A stretch of DNA of 64,000 nt from Apostichopus japonicus. Its lineage: Eukaryota; Echinodermata; Holothuroidea; Aspidochirotida; Stichopodidae. Made by a program: the position numbers and the translations under genes. This document shows, piece by piece, positions 1-12,906 of the stretch (the first letter of the stretch is position 1; each line of letters begins with the position of its first letter). The stretch lies in NCBI RefSeq assembly GCF_037975245.1, contig NC_092570.1, forward strand, positions 5,273,001 through 5,337,000, written 5' to 3'. The notes under the pieces were generated by a model. That model searched no databases. It was not told where the DNA came from and worked only from the letters and a program-made list of their open reading frames with translations.

Positions 1-1504
1 GGCGTAGGTCCCGTAGGAGGCGGGGGCTGCACCCCCCCCCCCCCCGCAACCATTTTTTTCGGGCACCTACTGAAAGAAAAATAAATAGCAATGAATAGCT
101 TAAAAATGATCTCCTTGGTAATTAAAATAAAGTTGTAAGCTTGGCCGACATTACTACTGTAAAAGAGAGTTTTGACATAAATGGATCTGTATGGTTTTTC
201 TCCATCTACATAAGACATTTGGTTGTTTACATTAGCATCCGGCGGTATACTGTGCAACTGTGCAACTTTGACAAATCCAATTGGGCTCCTACGCCTTTGA
301 CTACACACAAAGACAGTTTTTGAGGCTGTTCATCGTGGAACATGCATTCAATGCTCACTGATATGATGTTATATCTGCTCTTTGCTTTACAAATTCGAAC
401 AGGCGTGTAGCGAGTAATTGCCAAGAGAGGGGCGAAGCCTGTAGGCAAACTATCTAAGCGAAGCGCCACCATGTGTTGGCGCGAAGCATTCAATACAAAT
501 TTTGGCCGAAAATGCCTCCCAGATCGCTGGAAATGACACTTCCCAGGCCTTGTAAGTTGCATCTAAGCATTGTCTATTTTGAAATTACTAGCGAAGTCAT
601 AAAGAAAATTTGCTCGGGGGGGGGGCGGTCGCCCCCTTCCCGAAATGCGTCATGTTCCCCGACGACTCGGTCGAGTTCAAGACCAGCCACAGTTGGTTCC
701 ATATAGCACAATTGTACAATTGTTTAAGGCGTCCATACACACACACGCGTTATGATAGACCATATATAGTATTTATATAGATACATTAGTGAGAGAAGAA
801 AAATGGAAACGTCAAAAATGGAGTTGTCGGTGTAAGGGGTAGGGTGAGGCGCAAACCCCCTCCGTAATCCTCGATCTGTCACTGGCTACCATGTGTATAT
901 AATAGGGATCAGCGCTTTAACTATGACTGTTCCTCTTTCTCTTCCCGAAGTCTTGACTATCTTCTACTCCCTCCTTTTCTCCTTTTTCTCTCTTTTTTCT
1001 TTTTCTTTTCCCTTCCTTCCTCTCCTCCTTTTCTTTTCCCCCCCTCCTTTTCCCTTTTTTCTTCTCTTTTTTCTCTCCTCTTTTCCTTACCCGGGGGGCG
1101 CGCGCCCCCAACGCCCCCCCCTGGATACGCACCTGTATATACTCCCGATCGCGTTATAGATATACCATTGGTGCATGCTTTCATATACAAGCCTTTCTAA
1201 ACTATCCTGTTTTTGATGATTTGTTCATTATCTTGTTTGAATCACATATTTTTCCAGCAACGTTATTATCTGATGGTGTGAAATATGATGAATATATAAT
1301 AGCTGTTAATTGATTTTTATTGCTAATCACACTTTATAGGGAATGTCGGAGGCCTTCATATATATATCGATGAATGGCATCAATTCATTTATATACAACA
1401 ATTACGTTGTGATTCTGTTTTGATACTCACTGCACAATAGTGTTTACATTATACGTGTTGATGAATAGGCTATACGTGAATGAATTACATATTGAAATAT
1501 TAAC
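1..1504. other. Upstream non-genic sequence with repeats
   Basis: No convincing gene. The stretch has poly-C/poly-G runs near 31-46 and 616-626, a GCGCCACC-core interspersed repeat near 457-550, and a long pyrimidine tract at about 940-1085. Short open frames here are uninterrupted only because of low complexity. The last few hundred bases before 1505 are plain A+T-rich DNA that should contain the promoter or 5' UTR of the sulfotransferase gene, but I see no core promoter motif I would defend. Confidence 0.6.
400..1135 (+). mobile_element. Probable non-autonomous hAT-like element with GCGCCACC core
   Basis: The stretch begins with CAGGCGTGTAGC and ends with GGATACGCACCTG, which resemble the terminal repeats of the CAGGGGCGTATCC-type elements elsewhere in the window. 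It contains the shared core near 457-490 (CTATCTAAGCG, then GCGCCACC and GTTGGCGCG as a hairpin). Its right part, from about 800 to 1135, matches 12478-12806 closely. I could not find a matching 8-bp target duplication at these exact ends, so the boundaries and the single-element interpretation are tentative. Confidence 0.45.
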
Positions 1505-4500
1505 ATGGGTTATCGAGATGTTCTTAGATCATGGAAGGATACTTTTCAGGATCGTCTGTTAACGTTTACACTGAAACCAAAGCAAACCAGACGGGGTTTG
1601 GTAAGTAAAGTTATCTATACTGATGTAGACAGTAATTATATGCCAGCCTAACGTACAAATTTCCTGGATAGGTGGTATGTTGAAACATCTCCTACAGTCG
1701 CTAACACAGGTTAGTACAGTGATCTCACGAGTTAATCAAATAAAGTAAAATCATTTTTAACTTCTCTTTTTTCGTCAAGCTGAAAGAATTTAAAATTGTG
1801 AGTGATGTCATAGCCAAATTTTGAAGTGTACACTTTTAATTCCAAAAAGTAAGAATTCATTCTTTGAGAATGTCCAGAATAATCACTCATCTTGAGAAGT
1901 GAGAATTTCACTCTAACAACAACTGTTAATTGACTGTTAATTTATCTCTAAAACAAGGTGAGTGTTCTATGCTATAAGACCTATGTATTTGCTCATATTC
2001 CTTCTGAGAAGAAATATCATGAATTCGCCCTTCGAAAGAGTGACCATTCAGTGGACACTCTCAGAAAGTGAATTCTTACTTTTCGGAATTTGATTTCTTC
2101 TGATGTGATGTTATATAAGTATGAAAGGTTTCTTTTACAAAAATCTCAGCACGTAAAAGAAAGAAGAAAAACAAATGTTTGCAGTTTTCTTTATTTCTAG
2201 CAGATAAATCAATTTTGAATGCAAGAATAAATTAATGAGGTTATATAGATGCCACTCCCAATTAATATACCTTCTTTACACAGGTGAGAGGAAAAAGTCT
2301 AGTTATGTTATTATTTGTAGTTGTTATCTGTTCAGCAATTATAAACGTCTACCTCTTGACAAACTTTGGTAAGAAAAGAATTCTTTCGGACAAGGAATTG
2401 AACTCAAAAGAAATGCCATTGTTGTTAAAGAACCAAGAATTACCAGAGAAGGTGAAGTTTGTTGCTCTTGACGAAAACGAGGAACTACGTAGGATACGCC
2501 GATTGGCAAGGGAAATTCCCGGAAGGTTAGACGATGCTGGGAAAAGGGATATCGAAAAAGTTTACAAACCTGAACACATTCAACCAATTGCTAGTTCAAA
2601 TGCAGTAGATTGGAAGAGGTACGATGAAAAACGTCGAAACAAACAGCCGGAAGATAAAAAAGCGCGTGATGACGTCATTGGTGAAAAGAAAAAAACAGTT
2701 GAAGGGACGGGAAAGAAATGGAGACTCTCTGTCGGAGAAGATGACGCCTCGAATAAGAAAATAAGGAAAACCAAACGAAAACCCGTTCCTGATGACTTGT
2801 ATAAGTTAGCGCCAGATGTAAGTATATACATCAATAGCGAAATTGTGTAACTATACAATACACACACACACCGTACCCATAACAATAGAATTCTTTTGAG
2901 GACGTGGTGATTCTTTAGAAATCACATCCGAGGACATTCTTTTGTTAAAGTCCTCGGTCAGAAAACAAAACAAGTGCACGCACCCACCCACACAAGCACC
3001 CATCACCCACAAACGCACACACGCACGCACACACGCCTTTGAAAGCCTGTGGAAGGGGTCACTGGTTTCAGACCGTCATGGAAGAAAACTTTTACAACTA
3101 TGATCTAAGTCTGCAGTGGTTATTGCTTAATTTTTTGCCTCAAAAGTTTGATTTAAGTATTCATTCGGTGAGTGATAATGCTATATAAAATAAGTACGGT
3201 AATAGCTCATCAAAATGGCTAAACGATGTGGTCATGAGGGTACTGTCGTAGTTACGAGAGGAGAAGGGGAGGGGAAGGGGGAAGGGTAATCACCAGTCCG
3301 CACCCCCTAAAGCGTTCAGTGGATATGCAGAGAAAATGACGTAGGCCTATATACATGTACACATGGGCGGCGATCCGTACTTCCGAGTGGGGGGATATGA
3401 CCTTGTTGACTATCTAAGCGTAGCGCCACCATGGGTTGGCGCGAAGCGTACACGAAAATTTTGGGATTTACAAACCCTCTAGACGGCCGGAAACGGCACT
3501 TCCCGAGGTTTCCAAGCGGCATATACCCAACTTTAAAATAGGGATATCATGTCCGAAATATCTCATAATCAGGATCCAAAATACTTTTTTATTTTTTATT
3601 TCGGGTGTTATTTTGGGAAAATTGCCCCTGTCAATCTTGTTTCAGGCGCTACGTTAGAATGTTCGAGAGCTCTTTTATATTATTCGATGAAGAAAATGGC
3701 CTCATGCAGGCTATTATTTATTTGAAAAGATCGCACTGCGTTTATGGTAGGCGAGAAATGAAGCGAAAAAAGAGCCGTACATTCACGATGATGCATATAA
3801 AGGCATGAAAATATTCTTATCCCTGGCATTTGGTGGGGGGTATGGTGTATTACATCCCCTCCACCCATTTTCATGGGGGGATATATCCCCCTTCCCCCCC
3901 AGGATCGCCGCCCATGCATGTACACTCAACATACCATCCTTCCTACCCTCACCAACCCCAACCTCCACCCCCCCCCCCCTCCCACCCCACCGAACAAAGT
4001 AGACCACTCAATCCCAACCACCCCACCGTCGGAAATGCTATTTGCTTTCAAGCTTTACTATAAAAACGTGATTTTTTCGTTTGTTTAATTCAGATTTTTG
4101 ACTCCGTTCCGATGAAGTTTGATGAAGGTCTGCGGAATCCATGTTGGAAGAATGATTCGAAGGACTTTCCTCTTCGTTGTTTACCATATTTCTTTGTTCT
4201 GGGAATGCCAAAATGTGGTACGTCCGATTTATGGAATAAGCTTATTCAGCATCCCCAAATAGTACCAGTGTTAAAGGAGCCACACTGGTGGACTAGGAGA
4301 CGATTATGTAAGTATATCAAAGTATTATTATAGTCATTAAAGAACAAAGCAAAAACTGAAATCTTTATCATTTAAATATAAGTTTAAAATTTGAAAAGTT
4401 TGAAAACAAAATAAAGCTTTCAAATATTTTAAATTTCTAAATAAAATATATATATGAACTATTAAAAGAATTGTGGAACTAAGAAAAGTCATTTTGATTA

Positions 4501-4949
4501 ATTTCAAAATTTAATTTTGAATCGATTTGGTGGAACGTCAGACTTCATTTGGGAAGCTTTAAGCAACAAAATGAGGATAGAAATTGGAGAGGTAGAGGAG
4601 GGTGAGAAGGGAGGGGACGGGAAGGAGGTAAGGGAGGGACTCGGGGGCCGGGAAGACATGTATACGAAGTAGTACTTTTGGATACGAATTTCTTTGATCT
4701 GAAGCAGTGAGATCATAATAACTTCTATTCTTCAAAGACGTTGATAAGTTATATAGAGTGGCATGCCTGATGAAGAACTAATAGCTGAAGGGCAAATTTA
4801 TAGCCTTATAAGGTCAAGAGAGAGAGACATATCTGGGAGCTAATGTATGGAATATGTTTGATAAATAACTTTAAATTGACCTGATGGTGGCCATGCTTAA
4901 TTATGTGAGCTGGATGAAGATATCTTCTTTTTGAATGTTGTTATATATG

Positions 4950-5005
<56 letters not shown>

Positions 5006-8000
5006 AAATATTGCCGCAGTCGAAAAGTCATTAATATTTTAAGGTAGGGTGGGGCGTGAGTAAGCAAACAAATGATGGAAAAATACATTATGATATTATT
5101 TGATTATTTGCTGCAGTATAGCTTTATAAATATCGTTTCTTTTCCTTGTTGAAATAGGTCTTCCTGCACAAGGAGCATTTTCTGACTATATGAGTTGGGC
5201 GCAACCATTTTTAGACGAGGTACAGCAAGGGCATCAGAATATCGTTTACGGTAATAAAGATATATTTACATCACACTTATTCCAAATATTGGTTATCAAC
5301 TTATCATGTTACAAAACTAAATTTATCAACAAATTTTGAGTCTCGATATAAGCCACTAGAAATTTTCCGTCCCGTTAAACTGATTTGTATTTCAACTGGA
5401 TATAACATATGACAATTAATGATATTACAAATCATCCATTCTATTCTCATATGCAGGCAACATAGACCAGTGGCTCCTTTTATCCCTTAAAAAAATATTC
5501 CGGTAGCTGAAGTGGCCGATTGCTTCATAAAAATACTGGAATTTGTCCACATCTTTAGACCCAAACAACATCCTAATAGCATTTTGTATGGCGAAGATAA
5601 AGATCATTTGAATTTGATTTTGTGAATAATGCATTTGGCAACACTGCAAAGTGAATGATACCACCACGGCAATTTCGGCTGCAACTATTTTTTCCCTTTC
5701 AAAATAGTTATAGTATAATCCAGAGTAAGCCAGCCAAAATTCAATCAACCATATATTCAGATGGATACAAGATTCCGTGTACTGTGATGCAGTTTTCAAC
5801 TAACAATGTGCAATATTGTCTTCTCTACATAAGTGTCACATTGTCTGACATTGGAATACCCCTTGAAATATTTTATAAAAGTATGGAAGCTTCGAGACAC
5901 GCTGCAGACTCCCTTTGGATATTTTTTCCATTTTTAATCACCACGTGTTATAATTGGCAACAGAGCAGATGGACATACAACCCATTACTTGATTAAATGA
6001 TTTTTACTTCATAGGAGATGCGTCCGCGTCTACACTTTGGGATAACAACTTTTGGCGGAATTTTTTCCCATCCAATACTTCAGAGCCACCGTATGTTCTT
6101 GCTGATATAATCAGAGAGTTGTTGCCAGATGCTAAACTTATCGTTATGCTACGTGATCCAGTATCAAGGTACTGCGTTCTCTTTTAATTGGATTCAGTTG
6201 TGAGGGGGTCTACATCCCCATCTCACCCTCCCCCACCCCCTCCTTTCCAACTGCGAACAAACAAACCAAAATTAAAAAGAATAGTTATAAGAACAACCTT
6301 TGGGTTTCTACCTGGGAGAGAATGGGAAAGAAATACGTTATTAAAGAGATAACCGCCAACTAAAATGGATGAACAAAAAAGAACTTGTAGAGCTCGATGG
6401 AGATTCTCTTCATATAAATTGCTTACATTTTTATTCTCATTATGTTGGCAAAAATAGACTTTTTTCCCCCCATTATTAGTCCTTTTCTTGCACCCACTAT
6501 AGATTGTACTCTGATTATTTGTACTTGAGTAACCGAAGCATAGTCTCAGCGACTGATTTCCACCAGAAGGTCCTACAATCTATTAAATCATTCGAAGATT
6601 GCCAACGGATCAAACCTTTCCGAGCCTGCATCTATGAACAACAATCTCTAGATGAATACGTGGTAAATCATATTTTATCTGTACTTTTTTTAATGATGTA
6701 TACAGCTTTACTATTCTTTAATAACACTGTTATTTAATATACACTATTAAACGTTGGGTTAAAGGTTTTTACTCAACACTATAGGTACGTATGTATTCAC
6801 ACACATGTCGGTAAATGTTACCCCAAAACAAATAAAATGCAAACAGGTTTAATGTTAACGTATCACTTTTTGCCAATTAACTATGACGGAATCAGAAGTT
6901 GGGAAAATAGAAGGCGTCTGACATTAATTGCTTGGCTGGATTCGTTGTTTAGCACCTTTAAGCTGTCGTAATCTAACCAGTTTGGGGCAAACCTTTTTCT
7001 GCTTGATTAAGTGACAAAAACCACTTCATGACTTGCTAAAGTGCTGAGATATGGTGTAAATGTTATACGTGTATATATCTAGAAGCTTCATGAGGGGGGG
7101 GGGGGGTATACTTATTATAGTCAGACGGAAATTATACGAACCAAAACTAACCAATTTTATTATCCATCTTTTTGCAATCTGCATTTCAGAGATTGTTAAT
7201 TGGCCTATATTCTCCATTTATTCGAGAGTGGGTGAGACTTTATCCGATAGATCAATTTGCATTTATTGAACTGACAGAATGGAATAATAATTGCAAGGAT
7301 ATACTTCCTATACTGTTTGCCTTCCTACAATTGGGTAAGTATAGTACATAGTGTATATATAGATGTAACAGATATTATTAACGTCAAAAATACACACGTC
7401 GAACAACTAACCAGAAAATTTTATAAATGAGAACTTTGGTCAATTTCACTTCACCCATCACGGTCATTATGGTGTGATACCATTTTGTGTATATTGCTTC
7501 ATAGTCTAACATTTCTAATTCGATCGTCGCTTCTAAAAAGGAGCTAGAGCATATATAGATATAGAGAAGTTTTCAACTGACATTTCTAAACGTATACCAT
7601 GACAGCTGATGGCTGGAGGTATCTATCATAGCACATTCAATGTTACGCATTATGACCGTTCAGAGTTTCGATTAGAAGATGGAAAGTTAAAATCATGGTA
7701 CTTTCCTATACCATTGTGCACCACTCCTCTAAATTTCTGAATATCTAAATCAATCATGCAATCTTGATTTTTGTTTATAGTTTTTACACAATCAGTATAT
7801 ATTATATTTCATATTCTTCAATATCCACTCAGCATCATAAAATATAGTATCGATTGAACTTTATTAACAATTTCACTTTAAAAGTCGAAATTTTGAGATT
7901 CAATTTTGGAAATTCGTTGTAAAAAGGTCCATTATAGCTTTTATATCAAATCTCTTACTTCGAATTGATTGTATTTCATATTCTCTACCGTCCACTTCTC

Positions 8001-8889
8001 CCCCCCCCTTCCCCAAATTTTCTAGGTTTCATAAACAACTGATCAGTATAGATCAGGGTTGTCCAACCTTTTGCAGAGGAGGGCCACATGGAATGATTAT
8101 GATGAAGGAGGGGGGCGCATGAACCCTACGCTCGATTTTTCGATTTTTTGCGCGAAGCCCAAGGCAACAAAATGTGAGCACTGCGCGCGGAGCACACTGA
8201 TTTATTTTCCTTCCTGATAAAACAGATGAATAAAGTCCAGCCGGCACCCCTCCCCTCCCCTCCGCTGAGAGAGTGTCACACAAACTGACCTGTATGCAGT
8301 TTTTTGGACCCAGAAGGTTCGAATGATTGATTATATAACTTCAAATTGTTATCAATAAATCTGCTCACTAAATTTCACACCGTAGAGCATCTCTGGCGGG
8401 CCGGACGCAACCCTGCGGCGGGCCGGACTGTGGCCCGCGGGCCGTAGGTTGGACAACCCTGGTATAGATGCTCCGAACGTTGTTATTTTTTGTCAATGTG
8501 TGCTCTATCTATCGTGGAAGGAATATAGTGTATATATAAGAATCTATAAGAATCCAGATACTGTACTAAACACGCGTTTGTCATGACCACTGTCCCCTTA
8601 GATGACAACGAAATAAGTATACGTTTAATATTATAAGAGCTTTTTGATATGAATCAAGTTTCTTAATCTTGAGTGAATTTTGCGCTGTACTTATCTTTTC
8701 TTTTCAGATTCACTGGCAGCAGAGAAAATAGAAGAAATTTGCTCACTACCTCATGTAAATAACAACATTTCCTTTAGAAACAAAATTGGAGATATGTTAC
8801 CGGAAACTCGACAAGTTTTATGGAAATTTTACAAACCATTTAACGAAGACTTGTTTAAGATCTTAGGGGCCGAAAGCTTCAGTTGGTGA
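1505..8889 (+). CDS. CHST15-like carbohydrate sulfotransferase (GalNAc 4-sulfate 6-O-sulfotransferase type), 8 exons
   Basis: Exons: 1505-1600, 2284-2817, 4094-4307, 5158-5250, 6015-6168, 6503-6662, 7190-7334, 8708-8889 (TGA). All junctions are GT-AG and in phase; the protein is 525 aa (human CHST15 is 561). It is a predicted type II Golgi protein: short cytoplasmic tail, one membrane segment at about residues 38-57, then a Lys/Arg/Glu-rich stem. The catalytic domain shows the 5'-phosphosulfate-binding motif GMPKCGTS (about 247-254), the CHST15-type stretch KEPHWWTRRR, and the 3'-phosphate-binding motif LRDPVSR (about 358-364) followed by LYSDYLY. The family moves sulfate from PAPS to position 6 of GalNAc 4-sulfate in chondroitin sulfate. 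The acceptor of this member is inferred; dermatan or fucosylated chondroitin are possible. ATTAAA at 9023-9028 is a possible poly(A) signal. The start ATG lies in a short first exon that encodes the tail. Confidence 0.85.
1838..2090. mobile_element. MITE-like inverted-repeat element in sulfotransferase intron 1
   Basis: The left end (about 1838-1876) and right end (about 2052-2090) are imperfect inverted repeats of about 38 bp, both containing AAGTAAGAATTCA or its complement. The interior is about 170 bp with no coding potential. No clear target-site duplication could be read, so the superfamily is unknown. Confidence 0.6.
2853..3040. repeat. CA-rich microsatellites
   Basis: A short ACACACAC run follows the second sulfotransferase exon, and an interrupted CACACA/CACGCA tract spans about 2970-3034. 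It is simple sequence in intron 2 and encodes nothing. Confidence 0.7.
3362..3916. mobile_element. Non-autonomous hAT-type element with perfect 8-bp target duplication
   Basis: The two ends carry the same 15-bp terminal inverted repeat CATGGGCGGCGATCC. They are flanked by identical 8-bp direct repeats CATGTACA at 3354-3361 and 3917-3924, a hallmark of hAT transposition. The 555-bp interior has no transposase frame. It carries the GCGCCACC/GTTGGCGCG hairpin core (about 3411-3450) shared with other elements here. It sits in intron 2 of the sulfotransferase gene. Confidence 0.88.
4942..5003. repeat. (TA)n microsatellite
   Basis: Almost pure alternating TA of about 60 bp in sulfotransferase intron 3. 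It is a simple-sequence repeat, probably polymorphic in length. Confidence 0.9.
8054..8461. mobile_element. Non-autonomous hAT (Charlie-like) element with 8-bp target duplication
   Basis: The element starts CAGGGTTGTCCAACCT and ends with the exact complement AGGTTGGACAACCCTG. It is flanked by perfect 8-bp direct repeats GTATAGAT at 8046-8053 and 8462-8469. Terminal repeats of the CAGGG-TGTCCAA type are known from hAT/Charlie elements. The 408-bp body is G+C-richer than its surroundings, especially the right end (GGGCCGG repeats), and has no transposase. It lies in the last intron of the sulfotransferase gene. Confidence 0.92.
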
Positions 8890-9388
<499 letters not shown>

Positions 9389-10404
9389 CCCGGGCTGCGA
9401 ATATTTTTTCCCAAACTGAACTGACACTGATATTATATCCTCGATTCTGATTGGCTCTCAGCGAGCACGTGATATACTTTAATATTCAACATGGATCCCT
9501 CGATAATCTGTCGATATCAGTATGATATTTACATTAGCAACTTTCCAGAACTTTTGGTAGGTATATATGAACGAAAGTATATAGTGTTCTTAATACAATG
9601 AAGCAACTATTCCCAACTACTGCGCCCATTAAAGGCAGTCCTCGATCGTTTGTTTACTCGCTTGACTCCGCTCTACACAACACATGTGATGTAGCCTATT
9701 GTACTGTGTATAGTATACAAAACAATAAAACACAGTGCATTTCTAATTGTATACATGTAGCCGATGTACATATGTACGAGGTGTTTGTGTACATTCGAAG
9801 TTGCGATACTTTTAGTTTTATCATCATAAATTCAAAATGTATTCAGTCAATGCATCATGGTAGGCCTAGTCGAATATGCAGTGGCCATGAAGACGGCGAG
9901 CGAGTGTGTGCCAGCCAGTGAGTGTATACAAAAAAGGCATTTGACGATATGGCTGTCTTTTGACTTGTTAACTAGTTGTATATAGCCTTATAACCTATAC
10001 GTACGGAAACACAGATGTTTACCGGCACCATTAGACGTTCTTGTACACGGTGACCTAGTAGGCCTGCATTAACCGTATATACGTATTCGTATTAGTTCGA
10101 GATCTCAAATTCACTAATATAGGCCCTACCGCCTTTACAGTAGCTCTCGATAACTGGAAAGCCTCACATTTTATCTACATGTATTGGCACACTTAGGCCT
10201 ACAGACTTTAACTTAGCCTGTATAAGGCATAAACACGTATTTTTGGCATGATGCGGCCCATGAGGATTGGTATGATCAACACTAACAGTGTCACATACAT
10301 TCATTGATAAACGCAGACTACCATTCCGGTTTTGATCAGCCAATCAGAATCGAGGAAATAATTTCAGTGTCAGTTCAGTTTGGGAAAAAAATATTCGCCC
10401 CGGG
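9389..10404. mobile_element. About 1-kb element with long terminal inverted repeats
   Basis: The left end (about 9394-9465) and right end (about 10333-10403) are inverted copies of roughly 70 bp. Shared blocks include CCCAAACTGAACTGACACTG and CCTCGATTCTGATTGGCT, each present in complement at the other end. The interior has no recognisable transposase; a 107-codon frame at 9598-9921 resembles nothing I know. I could not read a target duplication. It is probably a non-autonomous DNA transposon of undetermined superfamily. Confidence 0.7.
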
Positions 10405-11491
10405 CTAATATATCCCGCATACTGGTTTAGAACCATGTTTCAATATTTGGTTGCAAACTCTATATTCTCGAAGGTGACCCTTTTCTGCCAGATAAACCCT
10501 CCATTAACCCCAAAACGGATTATATTAGATGCTCTGTAAATGTCCTCGTGGCACAAGTTCTCCAAAGGTTTACATTCCTGTTCAGATAATTATTATCGAC
10601 TTTTAGTACATTTTGAGAATGTTCACTTTAGCTGACATTTTTAAAGTAATTTTTTTTGTAAGAATGATTTGTATATTTTACAGGAATACAGCTAAAATTT
10701 CAGGCCAATTTATACGTTGATGATGTCGTTCTCTGTGTCGTTTGCCAGATGCTTAAATTCAAACAACTTCATGAAACGTTATAAAAATCATAATTATAAG
10801 TAAACGTGATCGTTTCATCTAGTTCAAAATATTTAAAGTTAGCTTTTACAATCCTGACCTGTAATCAACTTCAACCATTCACTGTCGCATAACTGCTCAC
10901 CTTGCATTTTACAACATTTCAAGTCAGTACTATTTTATTTGAAGTACAGATGTTTCTTCAGCGAAATTGTTGGCTGAATCACTTTCTGCATGTTACGAAA
11001 AGCTTTAGACAGTGCTTTGATTGCAGTTGTAACATCAGCTCTTGTAGTTTGAGTTCCATGTTTATTGTTTGCTTTTTGTTTTATTTAGCATATGACAATG
11101 TTAACTAATAGTCAGCATTTGCAGGTGAATTGTAAATAATGTTTTTCGATCAGGAGTTTTACACCCATGCATTTTTTAAAAGTTGTAAGGTTAAATGTAT
11201 TTGATGATGAGGAACCACTCCTTTAGACTAATGAAGGAAAATTGGAAATATATAGATAGGGTGATTCTGTGGCTTACTCCTCTAAATGGCAACGTTATAT
11301 ACGTTAAATCATTTCATCGTCTTTCAACAGCGCATGTGTAGTAGTTTCTGGTCATGTCACGTGACAAAAACCGATGCATCTATCCCATTTATATAATTCT
11401 GTCTAACGCAGGAAAATAATACAAAATATTTCCTCTCATGTTTTTTTGTTTAACATTAAATCGTATCATATATTCAGGCTTGCAGTATATT
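10405..11491. other. Gene-free A+T-rich spacer
   Basis: I see no gene, no repeat with readable ends and no RNA gene here. A short open frame at 10902-11108 lacks any family signature or splice context. Confidence 0.6.
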
Positions 11492-12806
11492 CAGGGGCGT
11501 ATCCAAGATTTTCTAACCCGGGGGGCGCGAATTACTATCTAAGCGGAGCGCCACCATCGGTTGGCGCGCAGCGTACCAGAAAATTTCTGGTTTTGATACC
11601 CCCCCCCCCCCCCCCCAGATCACCGGAAATGGCACATCTCGGGCTTGACAATGACCAACCAGATGTACACTTTTGCCTGAGAACCAAGTATTTTCCAATA
11701 GTTTTTTTTTCATCCATAATCTTTTTGAAGATTTGTCAACAGTCACACATCATGTTCGACCTCATCGCATCTCCTGTGGGTCATCATTTATTTGTTCAGA
11801 ATTTGAAAATTCACATTTCTCGTGAAATAAATTCACTTTAAAACATACACAAAAAGTTGCACAAATTTTCATCTATGGACAACCAATATAAAAAACCTCC
11901 TTCAACCCCTAACAGGGTCAAAATTGCACGAGTGGAGGGAAGTATGTTTAAAAATGATAGTCAGGGAATTTTCGAAAATTCAGACACAGTTAAGTTGTTG
12001 GTGCATAGGCGCTGATCAGTCTTGGATAATGGTGGGGGCGCGTGTCTGTTCTCTGATACATATCTAAGCGGAGCGCGACCACGGGTTCGCGCGTAGCGTG
12101 CAAGATTTTTTTTGGGCAAATATACCTCCCAGATCGCCGGAAATAACACTTCCCAGACCCAATGATGCTCCCAAACCTCCTTAAGTTTTAAATCTCATGG
12201 GTTAGAAATTTAGTTTGGGGAAATACATGGGCGTCTGCAGAAAAAAAATCAGGGGACAGATAATCCAAGTAGACTTTTGTATACGATGGGTCTGGGGTCC
12301 TCTCCCAGAAAACAATTATACACTGCCGCAAATGCGATAACCGTCCTATATTTAACAACTGTGGATAAATATAATAAAATGAGAACTGGACGTGAAGCTA
12401 GCTCAAATTGGCAACACATAGTGTGAGTTGTTAACGATTGTTTTGTTCGCACTCAGTCCGTTTGCTGACCACAAAGGAAAAATGGAAACGTCAAAAAATG
12501 GAGTTGTCGGTGTAAGGGGTAGGCTGAGGCGCACGACCCTTCCGAAATCCGAAATCTGCCACTGGCTACCCTGTGTATATAATAGGAATCAGCGCTGTAA
12601 TAATTTCACTGTTCCTCTCTTCCCGGTGTCTTGGCGTTTTTTCTTCTGCTCCCTCCTTTTCTCCTTTTCTCTCTTTCTTCTTTTTCTTTTCCCTTCCTTT
12701 CTCCTCTTCCCCCCCTCTTTTTCCCCTTTTTTCTTCTCTCTTTTTTTCTCCTCTTTTTCTTACCCGGGGGGCGAGCGCCCCCAACGCCCCCCTGGATACG
12801 CGCCTG
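11492..12806. mobile_element. Cluster of hAT-like repeat copies (CAGGGGCGTATCC family)
   Basis: The cluster opens with CAGGGGCGTATCC (11492) and closes with GGATACGCGCCTG (12794-12806). It contains two copies of the GCGCCACC/GTTGGCGCG core (about 11533-11575 and 12061-12100). Its right part (about 12478-12806: a conserved leader, a long pyrimidine tract, then a C-rich end) is a close copy of about 800-1135. Target duplications do not match at the outer ends, so this is probably two or more truncated or nested insertions. No transposase is visible. Confidence 0.55.
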
Positions 12807-12906
12807 ATATTCACCCAGATAGCCTGATATTCTCATCTACGGTTTGCGCATGTGCAGTCCATGCATGGAACGACATGAATTATATTCCGTTTAAGTCATA
12901 GCTACA

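Noticed and set aside
893-1190. Phe/Leu/Ser/Pro-rich and Lys/Glu-rich frames on both strands
   Set aside because: They come from a pyrimidine tract within a dispersed repeat; the same frames recur at 12428-12901.
2284-2850. Single-exon 188-codon gene starting at 2284
   Set aside because: The first codon is GTG directly after an acceptor CACAG. It is exon 2 of the sulfotransferase, joined in phase to 1505-1600, and the last codons of that frame are intron.
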